64,000 bases of DNA from Mycobacterium sp. Root265 (lineage in GTDB: Bacteria; Actinomycetota; Actinomycetes; Mycobacteriales; Mycobacteriaceae): contig NZ_LMJA01000001.1 in the NCBI RefSeq assembly GCF_001428895.1, positions 187,150 through 251,149 on the forward strand. The letters are read 5' to 3'. This document shows positions 11,617 to 23,656 of the stretch, one piece after another. A program made the position numbers and the translations under genes. The notes below the pieces were generated by a model. The model had not been told where the DNA came from and did no database searches. It was given only the letters and a program-made list of their open reading frames with translations. Each line of letters opens with the position of its first letter. Within the stretch, counting starts at the first letter, position 1.

Positions 11617-12195
11617 TAGGTCCTTCCTTCGGCCGGCGTCGTGGTGCCGGCATTCCCGGCTGACCCGATTCGGGTTATCGGCCGTCAGTGGCGCTGTGCG
11701 CAAATGTCGCTCTTTGCGTTTTCAGCAAATTGCCGTCTCACGACGCCATTTAAGCGCTGCACGGTAAACCGCGACTTCAGGGTGGGCAGTTCGGTGAATT
11801 GAGGTTCACCGACGCGCGATCCGTTACGACTTGCATTTCGTGCCGCGATATCGCCATTAAGGTATTGAATTCAATTGCTCACGTCCTTTGCATTTCTTGA
11901 CATTGCAATATGTTGATTTAGCTCGCCAACTCGATCAGTCTCGATTACTGTTCGAGCTGCATCGGTGATCCGGTGTGGGATTCATCAAATATATACTGGT
12001 TCAAACGATTCCAAGGCGGCATCGCGGGTTCCCGTGAACGTCGCCTGCTGTATGCGGCACGTCGGGTGTCAGGTCGAGTTTGCGCAGTCCTCTGGTTATT
12101 GGGTCAGTTGTATTTGCCTGCGCGTATTCGTCGACCCCGCACGGTCCGTCTATTTGTCTGTCGGCTGCCGTAACGGATCGAATGGGGTGACGGAT
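11617..12195. other. Intergenic region between sufT and the GH16 gene, AT-rich with several inverted repeats
   Basis: This 579 bp stretch holds no convincing gene. Just after sufT are GCCGGC inverted repeats (11632-11637 and 11646-11651) and a CCGAT/ATCGG stem (11665-11681) that could form hairpins but have no U-tract. TCGGTGAA-N6-TTCACCGA (11791-11812) is a perfect 8 bp-arm inverted repeat. ATTGAATTCAAT (11864-11875) is a 12 bp palindrome. A TATACT box at 11992-11997 is the best -10 candidate for the downstream gene. The part from about 11700 to 12000 is clearly richer in A+T than the flanking genes. Confidence 0.55.
11791..11812. repeat. Inverted repeat, 8 bp arms, 6 bp spacer
   Basis: TCGGTGAA, then TTGAGG, then TTCACCGA. 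The arms are perfectly complementary. It lies about 180 bp upstream of the best -10 element for the GH16 gene, so it may be an operator for a dimeric regulator or a hairpin at the end of the suf transcript. Confidence 0.55.
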
Positions 12196-13728
12196 ATGAC
12201 CGCCTATCGGTACTGGCTGGGGACCGGAATCATGGCGGCCGGCCTCGGTGCCGCCGTCGCATCCGGTCAGGGTCTGGCCCTTGCCGCGGCCGATGACGCG
12301 ACATCGTCTGCCTCCTCGGGAACCACGACGCCGGACCGCCCGTCGGTCACCGGTGCTCCCCAGCGTGTGCGGACCGGGCCGGCGGCGCGCACACCGCGAG
12401 AAGTCCGGCGGCCCATCACAAGTCGCCGCAGCGCCCGCACCGCCGAGATCGCCCCCACCGGACCCCGCACGGTCGCGGTGGAAGCGGTGGTACCGGACGA
12501 CGCCTCACCCGCCGACGGCCAGCCGGGCGCGGTGCCGTCGGCCCCGGGGGTGGCCACACCCGGCGCCGACGAGTTCGACCGGCGTCGCACCTTCGCCGAG
12601 ACCCGCCCACCGCGTCCGGAGCGCCGGAGCCAGACGGCCGTCTCCGAGGCGGACGAACAACCCGCGGTGACTCCCGCGGCGGCGGCGAGCCTGACGGCTG
12701 TGACCGCGCCGACGGCGGCCTTGCCGGCACAGGCGACAGTCGCTGCGGCCAAACCGGTGACGATCGGCAGCGTCCTCAAGGGCATCCTGTCGCGTGTCGG
12801 CGTCAGGTTCACGCTGCCCAAGGGGATGCAGAATTGGTGGCGCGATGTCCGGCAGCGCATCTTCGGGATCCCCGCGAAACCGGTGGTGGTACCGCCGACC
12901 GGTCCGGTGACCCCGAACCCCGGGGGAACGCCGCCCACATCCAGTGGCCCGGTGCTGCTGTGGGAGACCAACTTCACCGATATCGCCGAGGCGATGCAGG
13001 CCTGGTCGACGCAGACCGGCCGATGGGGCCAGTCCGCGGGGGAGAACCAGTTCTACACGCCCGATTTCTCCAATGTGTCCATCGACGCCAACGGCCACCT
13101 GGTCATCGAGGTCCGCCGGGAGACCGCCCCCGACGGTGCGCCGGCGCCGCACAACTACACCTCGGCGCGGGTGGTCACCTACGGCAAGCAGTCGGTGGAA
13201 CCGCCGGTGCGCATCGTCGCCCGCCTGCAGATGCCCTACACCCAGGGCACCCTGCCGGCGTTCTGGATGGTCGGCCTGGAACCCGGTCACGAGTTCGACT
13301 GGCCGCGTCAGGGTGAGATCGACATCGTCGAATACCCGGGTTTCCGGGATGACGAGGGGCGCACCAAGTGGACGGGCAACATCCACGGCCCGGCGGCTGC
13401 GGACAACACCGTCGACGTCAAACTGCACACCGTCGGAGCAGACCTGGGCGTCGATCTGTCCGCCGGCTTCCACGACTACGGCATCGACTGGTATCCGGAC
13501 CGCATCATCTGGCATGTGGACGGCGTCGAGACGGGACGGGTCACCAAGGCGCAGTACGAGGCGCTCGGCGGTGACTGGACGCCGTTCTCCGGGGCCTGGT
13601 CGCACTATCTGATCCTGAACACCGCGGTGGGCAATCCGTGGACCGGCGATCCGGATTCGGCCTCGCAGTTCCCGCAGGCCATGAGGGTGGACTGGGTCCG
13701 GGTCTACTCGTTGGCCGGTGTCGGTTAG
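12196..13728 (+). CDS. Secreted GH16-family beta-glucanase with long Pro/Ala-rich linker
   Basis: A 510-residue protein from the ATG at 12196 (GTG 12187 is an alternative). Residues 1-35 form a signal peptide (MTAYRYWLGTGIMAAGLGAA, then LALAAADD). Residues 36-240 are low complexity and rich in Ala, Pro, Thr and Arg. Residues 250-510 are a glycoside hydrolase family 16 domain with the catalytic motif EIDIVE: Glu374 nucleophile, Asp376, Glu379 acid/base. The family cleaves beta-1,3 or mixed beta-1,3/1,4 glucans. Trp-rich segments such as LPAFWMVG support substrate binding. A TATACT promoter box lies about 200 bp upstream, and a GGGG ribosome site 8 nt upstream. The frame is open to 11965, but that part lacks a signal peptide and is not supported. 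The natural substrate is unknown. Confidence 0.85.
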   Translation: MTAYRYWLGTGIMAAGLGAAVASGQGLALAAADDATSSASSGTTTPDRPSVTGAPQRVRTGPAARTPREVRRPITSRRSARTAEIAPTGPRTVAVEAVVPDDASPADGQPGAVPSAPGVATPGADEFDRRRTFAETRPPRPERRSQTAVSEADEQPAVTPAAAASLTAVTAPTAALPAQATVAAAKPVTIGSVLKGILSRVGVRFTLPKGMQNWWRDVRQRIFGIPAKPVVVPPTGPVTPNPGGTPPTSSGPVLLWETNFTDIAEAMQAWSTQTGRWGQSAGENQFYTPDFSNVSIDANGHLVIEVRRETAPDGAPAPHNYTSARVVTYGKQSVEPPVRIVARLQMPYTQGTLPAFWMVGLEPGHEFDWPRQGEIDIVEYPGFRDDEGRTKWTGNIHGPAAADNTVDVKLHTVGADLGVDLSAGFHDYGIDWYPDRIIWHVDGVETGRVTKAQYEALGGDWTPFSGAWSHYLILNTAVGNPWTGDPDSASQFPQAMRVDWVRVYSLAGVG

Positions 13729-13779
13729 TCCCGGGGACATACTGGGAATCTGTAGAGCAGCCGAGACGTTAGGAAGAAC

Positions 13780-14133
13780 GTGACTACACAGGACATCACC
13801 GCAGCTGAATTCAAGGCGATCGTCGACGACAACGACATCGTCCTCGTCGACTTCTGGGCGTCGTGGTGCGGTCCCTGTCGTGCCTTCGCGCCGACGTTCG
13901 GCGCGTCCGCGGACAAGCATCCCGACGTCGTGCACGCCAAGGTCGACACCGAGGCCGAGCCGGAGTTGGCTCAGGCCGCCGAGATCCAGGCGATCCCGAC
14001 GCTGATGGCGTTCAAGAAGGGCCATCAGGTGTTCCGCCAGTCCGGTGCGCTGGGCCCCGCGCAGCTCGAAGAACTGATCACCAAGATCAAGGAGTTCGAC
14101 ATCGAGGCGGCCGTCGCGTCGCAGGAGAACTGA
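13780..14133 (+). CDS. trxA: Thioredoxin
   Basis: A 117-residue thioredoxin with the active site WCGPC at residues 29-33, preceded by VLVDFWAS, and the cis-proline segment IPTLMAFKKG. It would reduce protein disulfides in the cytoplasm with electrons from a thioredoxin reductase. The GTG at 13780 has an AGGAAG ribosome site at 13771-13776. In M. tuberculosis the equivalent region (Rv1470-Rv1471) has trxA followed by trxB1; here no second thioredoxin gene follows and echA12 begins 13 bp after the stop, so the pair is probably co-transcribed. Confidence 0.93.
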   Translation: MTTQDITAAEFKAIVDDNDIVLVDFWASWCGPCRAFAPTFGASADKHPDVVHAKVDTEAEPELAQAAEIQAIPTLMAFKKGHQVFRQSGALGPAQLEELITKIKEFDIEAAVASQEN

Positions 14134-14146
14134 CCCGCGCGCTAAC

Positions 14147-14992
14147 GTGCTCGGCGTGGCTGAGCACAGCGAGTTCGTCGTCGTCGACCGTCCCGAGCCC
14201 GGCGTGGCGTTGGTCACCCTGAACCGGCCCGAACGGATGAACTCCATGGCGTTCGACGTCATGGTTCCACTGCGGGCGGTGATCGGCGATCTGCACCATG
14301 ACAACGAGGTGCGGGTCGTGGTGCTGACCGGCGCCGGCCGCGGGTTCTCCTCGGGTGCCGACCACAAATCGGCGGGTTCGGTGCCGCACGTGGGGGGCCT
14401 GACCCGGCCGTCGTTCGCGCTGCGCTCCATGGAGGTCCTCGACGACGTCATCCTCGGCCTGCGCCGGCTCCATCAGCCGGTGATCGCCGCCGTCAACGGT
14501 GCGGCCATCGGTGGCGGGCTGTGCCTGGCCCTGGCCTGCGATATCCGCGTCGCCGCAGCTGGAGCGTATTTTCGTGCGGCAGGCATCAACAACGGACTGA
14601 CCGCCAGCGAGCTGGGCCTGTCCTATCTGCTGCCCCGCGCGATCGGTGCGTCGCGCGCCTTCGAGATCATGCTCACCGGCCGCGACGTCGATGCGATCGA
14701 GGCCGAGCGCATCGGGCTGGTCTCCAGCGTGGCCCCCGAGGACGAGCTGTTGTCGCGGTGCCTGGAGATGGCCAGGGGCATCGCGGCGTTCTCCCGGCCG
14801 GGAGTCGAATTGACCAAACGCACGCTGTGGAGTGGACTGGACGCCGGTAGCCTGGAGGGCCATATGCAGGCCGAGGGCCTCGGTCAGCTCTACGTGCGTC
14901 TACTCACCGCCAACTTTGAAGAAGCGGTCGCTGCGCGCAAAGATAAGCGGTCGCCGGTCTTTTCTGACGACCGGGGTACCGACGGCAAGTAG
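14147..14992 (+). CDS. echA12: Enoyl-CoA hydratase/isomerase family protein EchA12
   Basis: A 281-residue crotonase-fold protein. The oxyanion-hole segments are GRGFSSGADHKSAG near residue 65 and NGAAIGGGLCLALACDIRV near residue 118; the substrate loop contains GINNGLTASELGLSYLLPR. The sequence closely follows what is known of M. tuberculosis EchA12 (Rv1472), a membrane-associated crotonase of unresolved substrate. The position-specific Glu of the second half (TASELG) fits a hydratase or isomerase. Starts are possible at GTG 14147 or GTG 14156; neither has a strong ribosome site, and the short gap after trxA suggests coupled translation. Confidence 0.9.
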   Translation: MLGVAEHSEFVVVDRPEPGVALVTLNRPERMNSMAFDVMVPLRAVIGDLHHDNEVRVVVLTGAGRGFSSGADHKSAGSVPHVGGLTRPSFALRSMEVLDDVILGLRRLHQPVIAAVNGAAIGGGLCLALACDIRVAAAGAYFRAAGINNGLTASELGLSYLLPRAIGASRAFEIMLTGRDVDAIEAERIGLVSSVAPEDELLSRCLEMARGIAAFSRPGVELTKRTLWSGLDAGSLEGHMQAEGLGQLYVRLLTANFEEAVAARKDKRSPVFSDDRGTDGK

Positions 14993-15013
14993 TCAACATG
15001 AGGAGGTAGTTGC

Positions 15014-16642
<1,629 letters not shown>

Positions 16643-16735
16643 GGCTGGCTGCAAGACAATTCGCGCGTTCCTCCACGCGGTGTTTGCTCGGTTCCTAGTC
16701 TGGGTATCCGCGACGTTGCACCGGGAAGTGGGGAG

Positions 16736-16930
16736 ATGTCGATGAATGAAACCAGTAGGTCCCGTGAGCAGATCTTGACCGAGCTGCGCAGCGCTTACGA
16801 GCGGGGGGCCAGTATCAGGTCATTGGTGGCCGAGACCGGTCGATCGTATGGGTCTGTGCACAGCATGTTGCGCGAATCGGGAACCAGAATGCGCAGTCGC
16901 GGTGGGCCGAACCACCGTCGCGCCAGTTAG
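16736..16930 (+). CDS. Small helix-turn-helix protein (Rv1473A-like)
   Basis: A 64-residue basic protein with a single helix-turn-helix: LRSAYERGASIRSLVAETGR, then SYGSVHSMLRESGT as recognition helix, followed by an Arg-rich tail. It belongs to the helix-turn-helix proteins common in actinobacteria and matches Rv1473A by position and size. ATG 16736 and ATG 16742 both have a purine-rich site (GGGAAGTGGGGAG, 16723-16735) at acceptable spacing. A TAGTCT box at 16696-16701 is a promoter candidate. The stop overlaps the stop of the convergent TetR gene by 2 bp. Confidence 0.8.
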   Translation: MSMNETSRSREQILTELRSAYERGASIRSLVAETGRSYGSVHSMLRESGTRMRSRGGPNHRRAS

Positions 16931-17502
16931 CTGCCGCCGGCGGGGTGTCGCACCGAAGCCTCGACGAGGTCCAGTACCGCGCTGAGGTTTTCGGTGTCCT
17001 CGCCCGAGGCAAGCCGCGCCACCAGACCATCGAGGACCAGATCCAGATAGGTCTGCAGCACAGCGCCCGGCACATCATCCCGCAGGCGGCCGGCCTGCTT
17101 TTGTTTGCGCAGGCGTTCGGTGGTCGCCGCCGACAACTCGGCCGAACGCTCCGCCCAACCCTGATGGAACGCAGGGTCATTGCGCAGTTTGCGGGCGATT
17201 TCCAGCCGCGTGACCAACCAGTCGAACTGGTCGGGCGCGGCCAGCAGGTCACGCATCACCTGGATCAGACCTTCGCGGGCGGCGACGTCCGCCATCCGCT
17301 CGGCATCCTCGCGGGCCAGTTCGAAGAACAGCGTGTCCTTGTCACGGAAGTGATGGAAGATGGCGCCGCGCGACAGCCCGATGGTGTGTTCGAGCCGCCG
17401 CACGGTCGCCTTCTCGTATCCGTACTCGGCGAAGCAGCGCCGGGCGCCGTCGAGGATCTGGCGGCGGCGGGCGGCCAGATGGTCGTCGGTTACCCGTGGC
17501 AC
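16927..17502 (-). CDS. TetR-family transcriptional regulator (Rv1474c-like)
   Basis: A 191-residue TetR protein. The N-terminal helix-turn-helix spans about residues 12-58 (ILDGARRCFAEYGYEKATVRRLEHTIGLSRGAIFHHF in overlapping helices; key residues GLSRGAIFHHF). The rest is the helical ligand-binding and dimer domain. It lies 40 bp downstream of the aconitase gene on the same strand and is probably co-transcribed, as in M. tuberculosis where Rv1474c has been linked to aconitase control. The ligand is not apparent from sequence. Confidence 0.88.
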   Translation of the reverse strand: MPRVTDDHLAARRRQILDGARRCFAEYGYEKATVRRLEHTIGLSRGAIFHHFRDKDTLFFELAREDAERMADVAAREGLIQVMRDLLAAPDQFDWLVTRLEIARKLRNDPAFHQGWAERSAELSAATTERLRKQKQAGRLRDDVPGAVLQTYLDLVLDGLVARLASGEDTENLSAVLDLVEASVRHPAGGS

Positions 17503-17542
17503 GGTGTACCCGTTGCCCTTATGTCCCGAGTCCTGCCTTTGC

Positions 17543-20371
<2,829 letters not shown>

Positions 20372-20411
20372 CTAGATCTTGCCGCGACGGGCTGTGTCGA
20401 CGGCGTCAATG

Positions 20412-20420
20412 ATCCTAACA
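20412..20420 (-). promoter_or_regulatory. Extended -10 promoter of acn
   Basis: On the minus strand the sequence TGTTAGGAT (20420-20412) is an extended -10 element: TG, one base, then TAGGAT. The predicted start site at about 20405 gives a leader of some 45 nt before the acn ATG at 20359. No -35 element of note is visible, as is usual for extended -10 promoters. Confidence 0.5.
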
Positions 20421-20597
20421 GTACGCTTGTCCTGCAAGGCGCTGCGGGTCGGGTCCAGTCTTCTCCAGTTGCCCGCCCGGTGCGACCCGGATGGCCAGAT
20501 CGTGGGATGTGCACGTAGATCACGCCGGAATCACTTCGCGGTGACGACCCGTGAGTCGGGTGCGGCCCTGCGGTTGGGGCGACGGTACGGTGCCTGT

Positions 20598-21131
20598 GTG
20601 ACCGGACCGCACGAACTCCCGCACCTGCCGGGCTACATTCCGCCCGACGTGGACATGACTGTGGTCAAGGCGCAGGTCGGCGATGGCGGAGTGAGTGCGC
20701 CCGCGGGTACCGATATCGCCGCTCTGCGGCAGGTGGTCGCCGAGGCCGGCCAGGACGGCATCGACCTGAAGATCGTCGTCGTCGAGACCAACCCGCCCAT
20801 CGACACTCCGCTGCGCGACATCGCCACCGAGGTGGGTACGGCCTACCCGGGATCGACGGTGCTGGCCGTCAGTCCGTCCTATGCGGGGACCTTCAGTCCG
20901 GTATTTGACCGGGTCACGCTGGAGGCCGGTCAGGATCTGGCGAAAACCGGGGATCCGGTGCAATCGTCGATGAATTTCGTGGCGGAGTTGCAGAGTCCCG
21001 ACTTTCCCTGGATGCCGTTTACCATCGTGGTTGTTCTCGGCGTTGCGGTGGCGGCGGTATTCACACGCGTGCTGCAGGTTCGTGCCAAGCAAGCCGTTGC
21101 TGACGTGCCTCCCGTCGGACCTGCCGACTAA
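20598..21131 (+). CDS. Membrane protein of the ripA neighbourhood (Rv1476-like)
   Basis: A 177-residue protein from the GTG at 20598. The first 130 residues are soluble and resemble the TPM-type fold (LKIVVVETNPPIDTPLRDIATEVGTAYPGSTVLAVSP), then a single transmembrane helix follows near residues 140-162 (WMPFTIVVVLGVAVAAVF). It corresponds to Rv1476 by position between acn and ripA. The start is favoured because TACGGT at 20586-20591 lies 6 nt upstream, the leaderless geometry; the open frame further upstream crosses the acn promoter. Function is not established. Confidence 0.8.
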   Translation: MTGPHELPHLPGYIPPDVDMTVVKAQVGDGGVSAPAGTDIAALRQVVAEAGQDGIDLKIVVVETNPPIDTPLRDIATEVGTAYPGSTVLAVSPSYAGTFSPVFDRVTLEAGQDLAKTGDPVQSSMNFVAELQSPDFPWMPFTIVVVLGVAVAAVFTRVLQVRAKQAVADVPPVGPAD

Positions 21132-21345
21132 TCGTCGAACATTTGATCGCGAATTCGAATATCACCATTCGATAACGCTCGATTCAATTACATTCATGTA
21201 ATTTGTTACTAAAGTTTCTTTAGCGCGTGATGTGACGTACGGTGCAAACAGTGCTCGTGATGCAGGTGTGATTCCTGTGACTCATGGCACGCAAGTGATG
21301 TTGTGCCAACACCGTTCGCGTTGAGCCCTAGGAGACTTGAGTCGA

Positions 21346-22785
21346 ATGAGACGCACCCCTGGCGCCTCCGCCTCCCGGAATTACGGGCGAGTCTGCGCGG
21401 TCCCGTTGTCGTTGGGGATCCTGTTCGCGAGCGTTGTCCCGAACGGCCCGATCACCGGGCCTGTCGCGATCGCCGAGCCGGTCGGTCCCGAGGGCGTGGC
21501 CGCCCTCGTCGCCGCCGTGGCCGATGCCAACCAGCGACTGCAGGACCTGGGCGCCTCCGTGCAGAGCCAGCAGGAGAGCGTCAACAAGGCGCTCGTCGGG
21601 GTGCAGGACGCCCGCGACGCCGCGCTCGCGGCACAGCAGCAGGTCGACGCGAGCCAGCGCAGCGTGGCCGATGCGAATGCGGCAATTGCCGACGCGCAGA
21701 AGCGGTTCGACACCTACGCGGTCGCCGCGTACGTCAACGGGCCCGCCGCCTCCTACCTCACCGCCAGCGACCCGGCCGACGCGCTGCGCACGGCGGCGGC
21801 CGGTCAGGCGATGGCCATCAGCTCGCAGCAGGTGATGTCCGATCTGCAGCGGGCCCGCACCGATCAGGTCAACCGGGAGTCCGCGGCCCGGCTGGCCAAG
21901 CAGGACGCCGACAACGCCGCTGCCGCCGCGCAATCGAGCCAGGACGCCGCGGTGGCCAGCCTGACCGAGGCGCAGAAGGTCTTCGGTTCGCAGCAGGCCG
22001 AGCTGGACCGGCTGAGCGCCGAACGCAGCGCGGCACAGGCGAAACTGGCCGCCGCGCGTCCGGCCCAGGCACCGGCCGCCGCGCCGGCGGCGGCAGCGCC
22101 GGGTGCCGGCGCGGCACCCGCGGCCACCCCCGCCGCCGCGGACTGGGACCGCAAGCCCGGAGCGGCGCCCGGAGCGCAGTCCAGCCAGTGGGACCTGACC
22201 CTGCCCGCGATCCCGAGTGCGTTCGTCAGCGGTGACCCCATCGCGATCATCAACGCGATCCTCGGCATCATGCAGACCTCGGCCCAGTTGACCGCGAACA
22301 TGGGCCGCACCTTCCTGCAGAAGCTCGGCATCCTGCCCACCCCAACCGGATTCACCAACGGTGCGATCCCGCGGGTACACGGCCAGGCGGCCTCGGAGTT
22401 CGTCATCAAACGCGCCATGTCGCAGATCGGTGTGCCCTACTCGTGGGGCGGCGGAAATGCGGCAGGCAAGAGCAACGGCATCGATTCGGGCTCCGGCACA
22501 GTCGGTTTCGACTGCTCGGGGCTGGTGCTCTACGCCTTCGCCGGGGTGGGCATCAAGTTGCCGCACTACTCGGGATCGCAGTACGACATGGGCCGCAAGA
22601 TCCCGACATCGCAGATGCGCCGCGGCGATGTGCTGTTCTGGGGGCCGGGAGGCAGCCAGCACGTGGCCATCTACCTCGGCAACAACCAGATGCTGGAGGC
22701 CCCCTACACCGGCTCGCACGTGAAGGTCTCGCCGGTGCGCACCAGCGGTATGACCCCGCACGCCGTCCGCTACATCGAGTATTAA
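21346..22785 (+). CDS. ripA: Peptidoglycan endopeptidase RipA
   Basis: A 479-residue secreted NlpC/P60 hydrolase. Residues 1-45 are a signal peptide. Residues 50-235 are an Ala/Gln-rich coiled coil (repeated heptads such as DANQRLQDLGASVQSQQESV). A Pro/Ala linker follows, then the NlpC/P60 domain from about 345. The catalytic triad is Cys390 (FDCSG), His439 (QHVAIYLG) and Glu451; the intervals of 49 and 12 residues equal those of M. tuberculosis RipA (Cys383, His432, Glu444). RipA cleaves the D-Glu/mDAP bond of stem peptides during cell separation and works with RpfB. ATG 21346 is chosen because AGGAGA (21330-21335) lies 10 nt upstream; a TTG at 21337 is too close to it. Confidence 0.95.
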   Translation: MRRTPGASASRNYGRVCAVPLSLGILFASVVPNGPITGPVAIAEPVGPEGVAALVAAVADANQRLQDLGASVQSQQESVNKALVGVQDARDAALAAQQQVDASQRSVADANAAIADAQKRFDTYAVAAYVNGPAASYLTASDPADALRTAAAGQAMAISSQQVMSDLQRARTDQVNRESAARLAKQDADNAAAAAQSSQDAAVASLTEAQKVFGSQQAELDRLSAERSAAQAKLAAARPAQAPAAAPAAAAPGAGAAPAATPAAADWDRKPGAAPGAQSSQWDLTLPAIPSAFVSGDPIAIINAILGIMQTSAQLTANMGRTFLQKLGILPTPTGFTNGAIPRVHGQAASEFVIKRAMSQIGVPYSWGGGNAAGKSNGIDSGSGTVGFDCSGLVLYAFAGVGIKLPHYSGSQYDMGRKIPTSQMRRGDVLFWGPGGSQHVAIYLGNNQMLEAPYTGSHVKVSPVRTSGMTPHAVRYIEY

Positions 22786-22801
22786 AAACGTTGGGATTTC
22801 T

Positions 22802-23521
22802 GTGTTCGTGAAGGCTTCCAGGAACTTTCGAAACTCACGCCTCAGCAGGCTGCTGGCCACGCTGACCGTCGTGGCGGCGATTGCGCTCGGTGCCGCGGTG
22901 CCGGCAGCCGCGGCTCCCGGGGAATGGGATCCGACTCTGCCCGCCCACCCGAGTTCGGGTGCGCCCGGCGACCCGGTCGCGATCGCGAACGCCTCGTTCC
23001 AGGTGAGCAAGATCGCCCTGGAGACCACGCAGAGCCTGGGCTCGAAGTTCCTGCAGAGCATCGGGTTGGCGCCCACACCGGCCGCGGGCGGACTGCCCAC
23101 CGGCGCCCGGGTGCGCGGTCCGGCCGCCATCGAATACGTCATCCGGCGCGGCGGGTCCCAGATCGGGGTGCCCTACTCGTGGGGCGGCGGCACCCTGACC
23201 GGCCCCGGCCCCGGCGTGGACTATGACGCCGGGAAGATGGGCTACGACTGCTCGGGCTTCACCCGGTACGCCTTCGCCGGCGTCGGCGTGCAGATCCCGA
23301 AGTACTCCGGCGACCAGTACAACACCGGCCGCGCGATCGCGCCGTCTCAGGCCAAGCGCGGCGACCTCATCTTCTGGGGCCCCGGCGGCAGCCAGCACGT
23401 GGCCATCTATCTGGGCGGCGGGAAGATGCTGGAGGCCTCCGGCAGCGCCGAAAAGGTGACCGTCAGCCCGTTGCGCACCGCCGGGATGTCACCGCACCTG
23501 GTTCGTATCATCGAGTCCTGA
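22802..23521 (+). CDS. ripB: Peptidoglycan endopeptidase RipB
   Basis: A 239-residue secreted NlpC/P60 protein that lacks the coiled coil of RipA. Residues 1-37 are a signal peptide ending in AAVPAAAAPG. The domain has Cys150 (YDCSG), His199 (QHVAIYLG) and Glu211, the same 49 and 12 residue spacing as in RipA. It begins 16 bp after the ripA stop, so the two form an operon. RipB cleaves the same stem-peptide bond and has no N-terminal inhibitory region. The region after the signal (WDPTLPAHPSSGAPGDPVAI) repeats a segment also present before the RipA catalytic domain, which supports origin by duplication. Confidence 0.94.
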   Translation: MFVKASRNFRNSRLSRLLATLTVVAAIALGAAVPAAAAPGEWDPTLPAHPSSGAPGDPVAIANASFQVSKIALETTQSLGSKFLQSIGLAPTPAAGGLPTGARVRGPAAIEYVIRRGGSQIGVPYSWGGGTLTGPGPGVDYDAGKMGYDCSGFTRYAFAGVGVQIPKYSGDQYNTGRAIAPSQAKRGDLIFWGPGGSQHVAIYLGGGKMLEASGSAEKVTVSPLRTAGMSPHLVRIIES

Positions 23522-23656
23522 CGCCCCGCCGCACGGGCGGGCGACGTCGACGGATTCCGAACTGCCTGGAATAGTTGACGGCGGACGCCCCGCCGCCTCG
23601 GTGGACGTCGGCGAATACCAGCGAGTTTGTATCGAACGACCGTGGGAGGAAGCTAG

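Noticed and set aside
11632-11687. Hairpins after sufT as an intrinsic terminator
   Set aside because: Stems GCCGGC/GCCGGC and CCGAT/ATCGG exist, but no U-tract follows, so termination cannot be claimed.
11965-12195. N-terminal extension of the GH16 gene up to 11965
   Set aside because: It precedes a clear signal peptide at 12196 and contains the likely promoter; it has many Cys and no domain.
21132-21345. A c-di-AMP (ydaO) riboswitch upstream of ripA
   Set aside because: Such elements precede some actinobacterial cell-wall hydrolase genes, but none of the conserved ydaO segments is seen here. The region is AT-rich with GTGATG repeats and a GTTACTAAAG stretch only.
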